From an uncultured Parabacteroides sp. (lineage in GTDB: Bacteria > Bacteroidota > Bacteroidia > Bacteroidales > Tannerellaceae), in contig CALUZR010000014.1 in assembly GCA_944325335.1 (NCBI GenBank), positions 1 through 62,622 of the forward strand: a stretch of 62,622 nucleotides of DNA, read 5' to 3'. Within the stretch, counting starts at the first letter, position 1. Every line of letters starts with the position of its first letter. The position numbers and the translations under genes are program-made. The notes under the pieces are model-generated. The model was not told where the DNA came from, ran no database searches, and worked only from the letters and a program-made list of their open reading frames with translations. Positions 53,947 through 62,549 of the stretch are shown piece by piece.

Positions 53947-53957
53947 TCAAGAAGGAT

Positions 53958-54032
53958 TAAACACAGAGGCGCGGAGGCACGGAGATTTTAACTTATTATT
54001 AATTGCTCCGTGGTTCCGCGTCTTTATGTTTA
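53958..54032 (+). terminator. Long inverted repeat after pepD, terminator-like
   Basis: TAAACACAGAGGCGCGGAGG... (53958-53984) pairs imperfectly with 54006-54032 (CTCCGTGGTTCCGCGTC). Same style as 42363-42434. It lies 11 bp after the pepD stop. Confidence 0.7.
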
Positions 54033-54048
54033 ATTAGCCTTCTAAAAA

Positions 54049-54300
54049 CGTTGGAAATGCCATTGCGTCCACGCAAAAAGGCTTCCAACCGCGTTGGAAA
54101 TGGAATTTCCGTCGGAAATGGCCTTCCAATCGCGTTGGAAATGGAATTGCGTCCACGCAATGGGCTTCCAATCACGTTGGAAATGGAATTTGCTCCACCA
54201 AATGAGCTTCCAATCGCGTTGGAAATGGAATTTCCGTCGGAAATGGCCTTCCAATCACGTTGGAAATGGAATTTGCTCGACCCGCGACCATTTCCAACGT
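54049..54300. repeat. Palindrome array, 41-43-bp period, two alternating palindromes
   Basis: CGTTGGAAATG recurs at 54049, 54092, 54133, 54175, 54217 and 54258. A CCAATCGCGTTGG-type dyad alternates with TTTCCGTCGGAAA or TGCGTCCACGCA about 21 bp later, and an inverted TTTCCAACG closes the array (54290-54298). It fills most of the convergent gap 53947-54419. Confidence 0.93.
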
Positions 54301-54419
54301 TTTTCAAACCCCATTCTTTAAGACTGCAAGCACTCTGAAACAAATGAAAAGCCCCAGATCCCGAAGAATCCAGGGCCACATTCACTAATAAAACATATTT
54401 CGGGCGATTCGCATCGGCC

Positions 54420-56399
54420 TTAGTTCTTCAGTTTAAATACTTTTTCGCCTATTCTTACAATATAGATACCGCGATTTACCGAGTAGGATTGCAAGCCAAC
54501 TTGCTCTGCATGCTTGATAATCGCGCCGCTCATGCTAATGATTGTCACCTCTTCACGGTTCGGCGTGTAAACATAAATGCTACCCTCCTTCGCGTATGCT
54601 TTGACGCCTTCGAGGTCGTCAATTCCCGTCGGTTCCTCTTCGGGTAACGTCGCGTCGAGAGCGCGGATATAGATATCCGTGTAGATATTCTTGATAATAT
54701 ACTCACCTGGTTGCACGCCTTCCAATTCCTTCAGGTCTTTCCAATAGCCAAAGAGACCACGTTTGTATTCGAAACGCATTCCCGTGGTGTCGCATTCGGC
54801 TTGGATGGTGAGGTAGGCACTTACTTGATGGCCTTCTTGGACTACGTCTTTGCTTACTTCTACGTTTAGGCCGGGGCAGATGGTGTCTACATATATATTA
54901 TAGTACTTTATCGGACGCTGGGGTTTGTGGATGCCGGTGTTGCCTTGGTCTTCTTCGTCGTCATCGCCGGGTTCTTCAGTCTCTGATGATTGCCATTGAG
55001 CGTAATAGGTTTTATCTCCAGTTATAGAAATAGGAGTAGATGTATCAATTATACCACCGTCTTGTGTCTCAGACCAACCCAAGAAAGTATAGTCTTCGCG
55101 CGTTGGGGCTTTCGGGAATTCTACTGTTTTGTTTCTTCCTTCTAAAGCATATTGATAATCCGGCTCGCTTCCTTCGTAATTGTAATCGAAGGTAATGGTG
55201 TAAACTGTTGTTGGGGTTTCACCTTCTGCTACAAAAACAGGATATTTTTCTCCTTGTGTCCATACACCTGGATTATTGTTTTGCAATAAGGCTAAGACTT
55301 CGCCGTTGGCAAAGGCATCGGCTGATTTAGGCTCTACACCTTCAATATCTTCTCCTGCACCACTGGGTGTTATCGTATTTATATAATAGCAATTTTCTAC
55401 AGATATTTCTGCATGAGTTATTTCATCACTTTGGCAAACGATTCCACCAATATGAGAAGCAGAACTGTTTATTGAACCGTAATTATGACAATTTGTTACG
55501 GAATACTCTCTCGTTGGTTGGCTCGTAACGCCTTGTATTACGCAAATGCCGGCTATATTACCGTGTTCTGAATTTAATGTAAGTGTTCCGCTATTGAAGC
55601 AATTGTTTATTATTGGGTTTTCATTCAGATTATCTTGCATAAGTCCAGATATTCCACCAATATTTGTAGTGTTGCCTCCTGAAACAGCCCCCTCATTACT
55701 ACATTTTTCAATCTTTCCTACATTCACACCACAAATACCTCCACCATTTGAGTTGGATTCTGAAATAGAAATATCGCCTTTATTCGTACAGCCTTGGATG
55801 AGTCCTCCATTTGTACCACATATTCCACCTACAGTAGCAAGCCCATTGCCTGTCATTTCAAAAGAAATATTACTTGTACAATTTTGGATAGTTCCATAAT
55901 TATATCCACATATTCCACCTGTTATTGAATGACCATTTATACTCATTTCAACTGTTCCTTCTACGGTGAGATTCTTTACAATTCCTGCAGTTTCAGAGAA
56001 AGAATCGGTATTACCTATCCATCCAAATAACCCATCGCCTTTAAAGAAGTTCGAAGTCTTCATATACAATCCTGATACTGTATTTCCTTTGCCATCAAAG
56101 ATACCTTTAAACGATGTGCCTTGTGAACTTCCCATAACAGAATAATAATCTCCTATCGGTGTCCATTGATTGGATTCATCTCCTTCCAAATCTATACTTT
56201 GAGTCAATTCAAAGTATTTTCCTTCGTAACTTTCTCCATTATTTACGGATGTAGCCAAAGATTCTAAATCTGTTTTGCTACATATCTTATAAGGATCCGT
56301 TTCTGTTCCACTTCCTGTCCAAGAAGTTTCTTGTCCCCAAACCGCATTCCCAACTATCGTCAGAAATACGAATACTAAAGTTGTTATTCGCTTAATCAT
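54420..56399 (-). CDS. GLUG/InlB-repeat surface protein with T9SS-like C-terminus
   Basis: This 659-aa protein has a signal peptide (MIKRITTLVFVFLTIVGNAV). Residues 100-340 carry GLUG-type repeats (TGGICGYNYGTIQNC, VGGICGTNGGLIQGC, GGGICGVNVGKIEKC, IGGISGLMQDN), followed by one Listeria-Bacteroides InlB B-repeat (TITFDYNYEGSEPD to DKTYYAQW), an acidic linker and a C-terminal sorting-type domain (VYTPNREEVTIISMSGAIIK to RIGEKVFKLKN). It is probably exported by the type IX system as an adhesin-like surface protein. Structured RNA copy B ends 74 nt before its ATG. Confidence 0.85.
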   Translation of the reverse strand: MIKRITTLVFVFLTIVGNAVWGQETSWTGSGTETDPYKICSKTDLESLATSVNNGESYEGKYFELTQSIDLEGDESNQWTPIGDYYSVMGSSQGTSFKGIFDGKGNTVSGLYMKTSNFFKGDGLFGWIGNTDSFSETAGIVKNLTVEGTVEMSINGHSITGGICGYNYGTIQNCTSNISFEMTGNGLATVGGICGTNGGLIQGCTNKGDISISESNSNGGGICGVNVGKIEKCSNEGAVSGGNTTNIGGISGLMQDNLNENPIINNCFNSGTLTLNSEHGNIAGICVIQGVTSQPTREYSVTNCHNYGSINSSASHIGGIVCQSDEITHAEISVENCYYINTITPSGAGEDIEGVEPKSADAFANGEVLALLQNNNPGVWTQGEKYPVFVAEGETPTTVYTITFDYNYEGSEPDYQYALEGRNKTVEFPKAPTREDYTFLGWSETQDGGIIDTSTPISITGDKTYYAQWQSSETEEPGDDDEEDQGNTGIHKPQRPIKYYNIYVDTICPGLNVEVSKDVVQEGHQVSAYLTIQAECDTTGMRFEYKRGLFGYWKDLKELEGVQPGEYIIKNIYTDIYIRALDATLPEEEPTGIDDLEGVKAYAKEGSIYVYTPNREEVTIISMSGAIIKHAEQVGLQSYSVNRGIYIVRIGEKVFKLKN

Positions 56400-56472
56400 A
56401 AACCTGTAATTTAAGTTGTTAATAAATCAATTCATTCAGACTGTACGCATTTACCAACAACCAAACAGGCAT

Positions 56473-56734
56473 AAAAAAAGTGCGGGTCAAGTTGCTTTTA
56501 CTTGATACGAGGCATCGCCAAACGCCTATCAAACCAATAAAAACAACAGCCCGCACTCTATGCCATTAGATATACTTTCTCTTTATGAAAAAAGCTTATG
56601 ACATGAGTGCAAGCATTCTTTGTTTATTATTCTGGCTTGATAAAAAAATTGGCGATTTCCGTATCAAGAATAATATCGTAAATGCTTTAACTCAATATGT
56701 ATATCCGCTAAGATTCCGCTGAATCCCACTCGGA
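56473..56734 (-). ncRNA. Structured RNA copy B, upstream of GLUG surface protein
   Basis: Homologue of 34746-35046. On the minus strand, in order: a 5' hairpin (ATTCCG..CGGAAT, 56736-56713), a bipartite hairpin (AAAGCATT with AATGCTT, 56688-56681 and 56617-56611; inner ATTATTCTTGATA 56674-56662 with TATCAA and AGAATAAT 56642-56626), and a 3' hairpin (AGTGCGGGC 56557-56549 with ACCCGCACT 56487-56479) ending in T7. The closing stem is GCGCGGGC in copy A and AGTGCGGG here, with both arms changed together. The conserved strings GCGGGCTGTTGTT and TTTTTTATGCyTGTT are shared. The gap 56400-56870 holds nothing else but the promoter, the operator-like dyad and the hicAB terminator. Confidence 0.75.
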
Positions 56735-56740
56735 ATGCCG

Positions 56741-56748
56741 CAAAGTTA
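56741..56748 (-). promoter_or_regulatory. Promoter -7 box of structured RNA copy B
   Basis: The minus strand reads TAACTTTG, in the same place relative to the RNA as the box of copy A. Confidence 0.6.
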
Positions 56749-56752
56749 GGAA

Positions 56753-56769
56753 GGATATTCGGAATATCC
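56753..56769. promoter_or_regulatory. 17-bp perfect dyad within the copy B promoter
   Basis: GGATATTC-G-GAATATCC lies between the expected -33 site and the -7 box, where a bound repressor would block transcription. Copy A has no such dyad, so control of the two promoters may differ. Confidence 0.5.
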
Positions 56770-56811
56770 ATAAAAAATGAAAAGAAATTTCAAAAGAAAA
56801 AGCATGTGAGC

Positions 56812-56842
56812 AAAAAAAATAGCCCCGCGATGTGCGGAGCTA
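56812..56842 (-). terminator. Intrinsic terminator after hicAB
   Basis: On the minus strand TAGCTCCGC pairs with GCGGGGCTA, followed by T8. It insulates hicAB from structured RNA copy B. Confidence 0.9.
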
Positions 56843-56870
56843 CTATCTATTTACTCACTGATCCGAGTGT

Positions 56871-57215
56871 TTACATGGCGCATTCTTGCTTCAACTCATT
56901 CACAATTGCTTTATTGATGAAATCGTTGATGGTCATTCCTAAGCTGGCAACCACATCGGCCACGCGCGCATAAAGTTCAGACGGCATGTGTACCGTCAAT
57001 TCGCCTTCGTAAGGTTTTTCGGGCGATATGTTTCGCGCTTGGCAGCTCTCCAAGTAATCATCTATTGCTCCTTCAAAATCTTTCCGTAATTCTTCCAATG
57101 AAGAACCCTCGTACAGAATCATGGAACGCAAGCCTTGGACTTTGCCAAAAAGGCAATTATCCTCTGCGCTAAATTCTACGGATCCATCGTATCCTTTGTA
57201 TCTAAGAAATCCCAT
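56871..57215 (-). CDS. hicB: HicB-family antitoxin
   Basis: This 114-aa protein has the HicB N-terminal fold (LRYKGYDGSVEFSAEDNCLF, GSSLEELRKDFEGAIDDYLE) and a C-terminal ribbon-helix-helix (ELTVHMPSELYARVADVVAS). It neutralises HicA and represses the operon. It starts 6 bp after the hicA-like gene. Confidence 0.9.
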   Translation of the reverse strand: MGFLRYKGYDGSVEFSAEDNCLFGKVQGLRSMILYEGSSLEELRKDFEGAIDDYLESCQARNISPEKPYEGELTVHMPSELYARVADVVASLGMTINDFINKAIVNELKQECAM

Positions 57216-57221
57216 AAGCCA

Positions 57222-57503
57222 TTATATTTTAGATTGTTCAAATTTATCGATTAATTTGTTCTCACGTAAGTGTTCGATAATACCCTTCACCACGTATGAT
57301 TTCAACACATTATTTGGATGAGGTTTGTGGAGAATAAAAGAGATATTACCTTCTGGACTTATAAATTCTACACGAGAACCAGATGTCGCCCCCTTATTGT
57401 TTTCCGTATAATGAAATATTCCGAACACCCGTTTGGCTTCTTCATACGTGAAATCTTTAGGTTGCGACAATAGTCGATTTATCAACTTTTCTTTCGTTCC
57501 CAT
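57222..57503 (-). CDS. hicA: HicA-family toxin, variant motif
   Basis: This 93-aa protein resembles HicA mRNA interferases: a basic N-terminal helix (KEKLINRLLSQPKDFTYEEA), a G-S-x segment (GATSGSRVEFIS) and LHKPHPNNVLKSYVVKGIIE near the end. In standard HicA the GSH motif carries the active-site His; here it reads GSR, while the His residues in LHKPHP remain. Toxicity may therefore be altered. A -7 box lies at 57524-57531. Confidence 0.82.
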   Translation of the reverse strand: MGTKEKLINRLLSQPKDFTYEEAKRVFGIFHYTENNKGATSGSRVEFISPEGNISFILHKPHPNNVLKSYVVKGIIEHLRENKLIDKFEQSKI

Positions 57504-57523
57504 ACGCTTTTATTTATTTGTTG

Positions 57524-57531
57524 CAAAGTTA
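57524..57531 (-). promoter_or_regulatory. Promoter -7 box of hicAB
   Basis: The minus strand reads TAACTTTG, 20 bp upstream of the hicA ATG. Confidence 0.55.
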
Positions 57532-57602
57532 CTTCTTTCTCCTAAATAAACAAATAGGCGGACAAAAAATTGCCTCGCGACTCCGTGCCTGTGTCTTCCA
57601 GC

Positions 57603-58289
57603 CTATTTCATCCGAGCCGCTACTGCCAACAACACGCCGAGAGCTACTCCCAACAAGGCGGCGAAAAGGACGCGTGCTTCACTGGGCAAGAGGAACGTGA
57701 TGGTATGCGCCGGTACCCAAAAGAAGGGGATGGTTTTCTTGAAGACGAAGTTCCATTGCGCGGACCAGTTCAGGTGCGTCATGATGTGCGTCATGGGTAT
57801 CGGCGTTGCCAACGCTCGGAGCGAACCGCCGCACGCCAGGATATGTGTATCGGTGATTTTGTGGAACGTCATGAAGACCGGAGCGAAAATGCCGTTCATC
57901 CCCACAGAGATAAAGAAGGCGACGAGGACCTTCGCTGGGGTAAGCGGTCCGGCCATGAGCGTAGTCGCCCCTTGCAACCCGACGTATTCAAGTGCAACCG
58001 GCACGCCGTTCGAGAAGATAATCATCGCCAAGTTGATCCCCATACCGAAGATGCCCCACACCACGGCACGCGGCCAGATGCCGAATCCCTTCCGGTAATA
58101 TACGCCGGTGCTGATGCGCAACCCCAAGAGCTCGCCCAACGTAGAGAGGATGGCAAATTTCAGGAAACTCATTACCATACCATGTGCCGCGTTGAACGAT
58201 TGGTAACTTTCGTAAAGAGACGATGAAAAGAAGAAAGGCGCAAAGAGCGCAATAACAATTACAATAAAAAGAATGTCTGACTTTTTCAT
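57603..58289 (-). CDS. Mpv17/PMP22-like membrane protein
   Basis: This 228-aa protein has about five membrane segments. The C-terminal region (KKTIPFFWVPAHTITFLLPS, EARVLFAALLGVALG) resembles the conserved W-x-P...NF...P...R-V pattern of the Mpv17/PMP22 family. Bacterial members have no settled function. The gene diverges from the DUF1599 gene. Confidence 0.65.
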   Translation of the reverse strand: MKKSDILFIVIVIALFAPFFFSSSLYESYQSFNAAHGMVMSFLKFAILSTLGELLGLRISTGVYYRKGFGIWPRAVVWGIFGMGINLAMIIFSNGVPVALEYVGLQGATTLMAGPLTPAKVLVAFFISVGMNGIFAPVFMTFHKITDTHILACGGSLRALATPIPMTHIMTHLNWSAQWNFVFKKTIPFFWVPAHTITFLLPSEARVLFAALLGVALGVLLAVAARMK

Positions 58290-58413
58290 GATATTTATCT
58301 GTCTGTTTAACGTGAATAAATCATTTACGTCGGCGAAGATAAGGAGAAAGTTTCATATAAGCAGCCTATTTGTGCACAAAATCCTGTATCTTTGCGGGAC
58401 AAATCAAGATGTT

Positions 58414-58956
58414 ATGCCAGATACGAAAGAACAATTCGAGCAAGTAATTGCCATTTGCCGGGAATTATATATAAAGAAATTAGCGGATTACGGTCCGTCG
58501 TGGCGCATCATGCGTCCCTGTTCCGTGACGGACCAGTTGTTTATCAAAGCCAACCGCATCCGCAGTTTGGAGACAAAAGGCGTGAGCAAGGTGGGCGAAG
58601 GCATCCGTCCGGAGTTTATCGCCATCGTGAATTATGGCATTATCGGGCAGATCCAGTTGGCGCTGGGCTATGCCGACACGACCGACATCTCGAACGAAGA
58701 GGCCGTCGCGCTCTACGATAAATACATGACCGAGACAAAAGAACTCATGTATGCCAAGAACCACGATTACGACGAAGCGTGGCGAAGCATGCGCATCAGT
58801 TCCTATACCGACTTGATATTGATGAAGCTCTACCGCACGAAGCAAATCGAGAACCACGACGGGCAGACGCTCGTCTCGGAAGGCATCGGGGCAAACTACA
58901 TGGATATGGTGAACTACGCGTTGTTCGGATTAATCAAGCTGGAATATGGGGAGTAG
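58414..58956 (+). CDS. DUF1599-family protein
   Basis: This 180-aa protein contains two similar halves (KLADYGPSWRIMRPCSVTDQ and KNHDYDEAWRSMRISSYTDL), the DUF1599 duplication, with MNYALFG-type helices. The acidic and Tyr/Arg pattern suggests a nucleotide pyrophosphohydrolase-like all-alpha fold, but the activity is unknown. I start it at MPDTKEQFEQ because a TATCTTTG promoter box lies at 58387, inside the longer frame. Its stop overlaps the next start by 11 bp. Confidence 0.85.
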   Translation: MPDTKEQFEQVIAICRELYIKKLADYGPSWRIMRPCSVTDQLFIKANRIRSLETKGVSKVGEGIRPEFIAIVNYGIIGQIQLALGYADTTDISNEEAVALYDKYMTETKELMYAKNHDYDEAWRSMRISSYTDLILMKLYRTKQIENHDGQTLVSEGIGANYMDMVNYALFGLIKLEYGE

Positions 58957-60208
58957 TCTGGTCGCATTGTTGTGCCGTGTGTTTTTAGGCGTCGTGTTCC
59001 TCTTCTCCGGGACGGCGAAAGCCATCGACCCGATGGGCGGAGCCATCAAGATGGACGAATACTTCGCGGCATTCGGTTTCGAGCACCTGGAATGGTTGGC
59101 GACACCTTTCGCCATCAACCTGGCGGCAGTCGAGTTTACATTGGGTACCTGTATGTTGTTGGGTGTCTATCGCCGGTACGCCTCTTTCCTGACACTTTTG
59201 ATGATGGTCTTCATGACGCCGCTCACGCTCTACCTGGCCCTTTACAACCCCGTGGCGGATTGTGGCTGCTTTGGCGAAGCGTTGGTGCTGACCAATTGGG
59301 AAACCTTCTATAAGAATATCGTCTTGCTGGCAGCGGCTATCGTGGCTTTCCGCTGGAATCAACGGGTACCGGCGGGATATAGCTATAAAGTCTATTGGTT
59401 CGTGGCGTTGTATGCTTATCTGTTTTGCGTCGGCTTCTCGCTTCGGAATTATTGGCACTTGCCTATTGTCGATTTCCGCCCTTATAAAGTCGGGGTAAAC
59501 ATCCCGGAACAAATGTCGATTCCGGAAGGCGCGCCAATGGACGAATACGAATACCTATTTATATATGAAAAGGACGGGAAGCAGAAGGAGTTCACGATGG
59601 AGAATGTACCGGCAGGCGATTCGACCTGGACGTTCGTTAGCACCGAAACGAAGCTCATCAAGCAAGGCTACGTGCCGCCCATCTCCGATTTCCTCCTCTT
59701 GACGCTCGAAGGAGAAGACCTGACGGAAACCATCCTGAGCGATACAACGGGCGTATTCCTCCTTTTCGCCCCGAAACTCGAAACGGCCAACGAAGAACGA
59801 ATCGACGAAATCAATAATATATATGATTACGCGCAAGAGCACCAAATGCGATTCTACTGTGTGACCAGCTCGGAAAGCGAGGCCATCGACCGCTGGATAG
59901 ACTATACCGGCGCCGAATATCCCTTCCTTTTCGGAGACGAGACGATGATCAAGACCATCATCCGGGCCAATCCGGGATTGATGTTCCTGAGGAGAGGAAC
60001 TATCTTGGCCAAATGGCATTACAACGACATTCCGAACGAAGAAGAATTGCCGCAAACCATGACAGAAACGTTGCAAGGCAAAGAGAATGATAAGAAAGAG
60101 GTACGATATATAACCAACCTATTGACTTTTGCCGTACCTTTGCTCCTGGTTTGGGCTTATGACTTCCGGAAGAACCGGAAAAAGAAAAAAAATAATATCA
60201 ATACATAA
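58946..60208 (+). CDS. BT_3928-type DoxX/MauE-like membrane protein with thioredoxin-like tail
   Basis: This 420-aa protein begins with four membrane segments of DoxX/MauE type ([20 protein letters not shown]) and the CGCFGE motif ([11 protein letters not shown]), followed by a soluble domain of about 190 residues with thioredoxin-like secondary structure ([30 protein letters not shown]) but no CxxC, and a final membrane helix ([17 protein letters not shown]). The CxC in the membrane part may exchange disulfides. The family regularly precedes tpiA in Bacteroidales. The function is unproven. Confidence 0.85.
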   Translation: MGSSLVALLCRVFLGVVFLFSGTAKAIDPMGGAIKMDEYFAAFGFEHLEWLATPFAINLAAVEFTLGTCMLLGVYRRYASFLTLLMMVFMTPLTLYLALYNPVADCGCFGEALVLTNWETFYKNIVLLAAAIVAFRWNQRVPAGYSYKVYWFVALYAYLFCVGFSLRNYWHLPIVDFRPYKVGVNIPEQMSIPEGAPMDEYEYLFIYEKDGKQKEFTMENVPAGDSTWTFVSTETKLIKQGYVPPISDFLLLTLEGEDLTETILSDTTGVFLLFAPKLETANEERIDEINNIYDYAQEHQMRFYCVTSSESEAIDRWIDYTGAEYPFLFGDETMIKTIIRANPGLMFLRRGTILAKWHYNDIPNEEELPQTMTETLQGKENDKKEVRYITNLLTFAVPLLLVWAYDFRKNRKKKKNNINT

Positions 60209-60230
60209 CTCTTTAAAACAAATAAGAATC

Positions 60231-60992
60231 ATGAGAAAGAACATTGTTGCAGGAAACTGGAAAATGAACACCACGCTTGCAGAAGGTTTGGAATTGGCTA
60301 AAGGCTTGAACGAAGCGTTGAAGAACAAAACAACGAATTGCGATGTCATCATCGGTACGCCGTTCACACACTTGGCAAGCGTAGCAGCTGCTATTGACAC
60401 AAACAAGATTGGCGTAGCTGCTGAAAACTGTGCCGATAAGGAAAAAGGCGCTTTCACGGGCGAAGTTTCTGCCGCTATGGTAGCTTCTACGGGCGCTAAA
60501 TATGTTATCTTGGGCCACTCTGAACGTCGTGCTTACTATCACGAAACGCCGGAAATCTTGAAGACAAAAGTAGAATTGGCTTTGGCTAACGGTTTGACAC
60601 CTATCTTCTGCATCGGCGAAGTATTGGCAGAACGCGAAGCAGGCAAGCATTTCGAAGTAGTAGACGCACAGATCGAAGGTTCACTCTTCAACCTTTCCGC
60701 AGAAGACTTCAGCAAGATCATCTTGGCATACGAACCGGTTTGGGCCATCGGTACAGGCAAAACTGCTACGGCAGACCAAGCTGAAGAAATCCACGCACAC
60801 ATCCGTGCGACATTGGCAGCTAAGTATGGCCAAGAAATCGCAGACAACTGCACGATTCTCTACGGCGGAAGCTGCAATGGCGGTAATGCAAAGGAATTGT
60901 TCGCTAAACCAGATGTAGACGGTGGTTTGATTGGTGGTGCTTCTCTCTCGGTAGAAAAGTTCATGCCGATTATCGAAGCATTCGACAAATAA
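60231..60992 (+). CDS. tpiA: Triosephosphate isomerase
   Basis: This 253-aa protein has substrate-binding Asn/Lys in GNWKMN, the electrophile His in ILGHSERR, the catalytic Glu in [13 protein letters not shown] and the phosphate-binding GG near [15 protein letters not shown]. It interconverts dihydroxyacetone phosphate and glyceraldehyde 3-phosphate. The start at [10 protein letters not shown] (60231) is typical; the longer frame overlaps the previous gene. Codon use is strongly biased, as expected of an abundant glycolytic enzyme. Confidence 0.97.
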   Translation: MRKNIVAGNWKMNTTLAEGLELAKGLNEALKNKTTNCDVIIGTPFTHLASVAAAIDTNKIGVAAENCADKEKGAFTGEVSAAMVASTGAKYVILGHSERRAYYHETPEILKTKVELALANGLTPIFCIGEVLAEREAGKHFEVVDAQIEGSLFNLSAEDFSKIILAYEPVWAIGTGKTATADQAEEIHAHIRATLAAKYGQEIADNCTILYGGSCNGGNAKELFAKPDVDGGLIGGASLSVEKFMPIIEAFDK

Positions 60993-61010
60993 GCAGAAGT
61001 TAATTGAGAA

Positions 61011-61067
61011 TGAAGAATTAAGAATGAAGAATCCACCCGATTCCTCTCTTTAATTCTTCATTCTTCC
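61011..61067 (+). terminator. AT-rich inverted repeat between tpiA and SPOR gene
   Basis: AAGAATGAAGAAT pairs with ATTCTTCATTCTT around a 20-nt loop, with CCTTTTG after it. It is probably a terminator or attenuator, since the two genes face the same way. A related string occurs at 38997-39027. Confidence 0.6.
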
Positions 61068-61112
61068 TTTTGATAAATCGCTTTTAATTCTTAATTTTTA
61101 GCTTTTAATTGT

Positions 61113-61616
61113 ATGAAGAGAATCCTTGCTATCAGCGCAATCGTTTGTCTTACTTCGCTGGGGGCGAAAGCACAAATGAGTGCCGACACGACGGTTCATG
61201 TAATCACTATCTTCGACAAACTTGCCGAATCGGAAGTGGGCAAGGGTACGGTGCATATTCACCAATCGGAAGACATCCGGGCTATGGTGGGTGCCCATAA
61301 ATACGGAGAGAACGTGGAGCAAGAAGGCGAAGAAACGTTTCTCAAGATTCCTGGTTTCCGCGCACAAGTCTTTTCGGGAAACAACCAACGGAAATCAAAG
61401 GATGAAGCTTTTCGCAAAGAAAAGGAAATCAAAGAACTTTTCCCGGAAGTACCTACTTACGTGACCTATAACGCACCTTTTTGGAAACTTCGCGTGGGCG
61501 ATTTCCGCTCGCATGAAGAGGCTTACCAACTGATGCGCCAGCTCATGGAAGCTTTTCCGGATTATGCCAAAGAGATGTATATCGTAAAAGAAGAAGTAAA
61601 ATTACCTTTAAACTAA
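61113..61616 (+). CDS. SPOR-domain periplasmic protein
   Basis: This 167-aa protein has a signal peptide (MKRILAISAIVCLTSLGAKA) and a C-terminal SPOR domain (FRAQVFSGNNQRKSKDEAFR, FWKLRVGDFRSHEEAYQLMR). SPOR domains bind peptidoglycan denuded of stem peptides, often at division sites. It is followed after 3 bp by folE, so they are co-transcribed; this gene pair is common in Bacteroidales. Confidence 0.9.
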   Translation: MKRILAISAIVCLTSLGAKAQMSADTTVHVITIFDKLAESEVGKGTVHIHQSEDIRAMVGAHKYGENVEQEGEETFLKIPGFRAQVFSGNNQRKSKDEAFRKEKEIKELFPEVPTYVTYNAPFWKLRVGDFRSHEEAYQLMRQLMEAFPDYAKEMYIVKEEVKLPLN

Positions 61617-61619
61617 ATA

Positions 61620-62213
61620 ATGGAGACGTTACACGAAGAGCAATTATTACAAAATCGGGATGCGCTCGCAACCCACTATCAGGCAATTATCGATTTATTG
61701 GGCGAAGACGTATCGCGCGAAGGCCTCCTGAAGACCCCGATGCGCGTGGCCAAAGCAATGCAATACCTCACGAAAGGTTACCACGAAGATCCGGCCGCCG
61801 TCCTTCGTTCGGCCATGTTTGAGGAAGAAGATTATAAACAGATGGTGATTGTCAAGGACATCGACTTCTTCTCGTTGTGCGAGCATCACATGCTTCCGTT
61901 CTTTGGCAAAGCGCACGTCGCTTACATTCCCCGCAAATACATTACCGGATTAAGCAAGATTCCGCGCGTAGTCGATATTTTCGCCCGCCGCTTGCAAATA
62001 CAAGAGCGACTCACGATGCAGATAAAAGATTGCATCCAGGAGACGTTGAATCCGCTGGGTGTCATGGTCGTCATCGAAGCGCAGCACATGTGTATGCAAA
62101 TGCGGGGTGTCGAAAAGCAAAACTCCCTTACCACGACTTCAGACTTCACCGGCTTTTTCCAACAAGCCAAAACGCGCGAAGAGTTTATGAACCTGATTAA
62201 GGGAAACCGATAA
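61620..62213 (+). CDS. folE: GTP cyclohydrolase I
   Basis: This 197-aa enzyme has the zinc and catalytic motif [36 protein letters not shown] and the late zinc Cys in [13 protein letters not shown]. It converts GTP to dihydroneopterin triphosphate, the first step of tetrahydrofolate synthesis. The length is standard. Confidence 0.97.
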   Translation: METLHEEQLLQNRDALATHYQAIIDLLGEDVSREGLLKTPMRVAKAMQYLTKGYHEDPAAVLRSAMFEEEDYKQMVIVKDIDFFSLCEHHMLPFFGKAHVAYIPRKYITGLSKIPRVVDIFARRLQIQERLTMQIKDCIQETLNPLGVMVVIEAQHMCMQMRGVEKQNSLTTTSDFTGFFQQAKTREEFMNLIKGNR

Positions 62214-62249
62214 CCTCCCCAAGCGCGGTCGAAGAAATACCTCCTTCCA

Positions 62250-62304
62250 AACATAGTTATAATTGCCGAAAACGACGGCGTGAATTCCGGCAAATATAAC
62301 TATG
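62250..62304. repeat. Dispersed AACATAGTTATAA repeat with closing inverted unit
   Basis: AACATAGTTATAATTGCCG (62250-62268) faces CGGCAAATATAACTATG (62288-62304), forming a long stem after folE. The core is shared with 2509-2588. Degenerate units follow (CATAGGTATAAATTCC, CATAGTAATTTCC). The rest of 62305-62549 shows no gene. Confidence 0.75.
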
Positions 62305-62549
62305 AAAGGAAACGGACATAGGTATAAATTCCGCCCTATATACATAGTAATTTCCAAACCTATCTTTCACCTTTCCGCTATAATAATGATTATGTGCGAG
62401 TTCCTGTGAATCGTCTCAGTTTAGACACGAAGTTCACGAAGAAATGCAAAGGGCACAATGATGTAGTGTGAAAGAAAGAGACAATTCACCATTTCTCTCT
62501 ATATGACAAAGGATTAAGTAAAAAGTGAAAGATATGTTTGGAAATAAAT

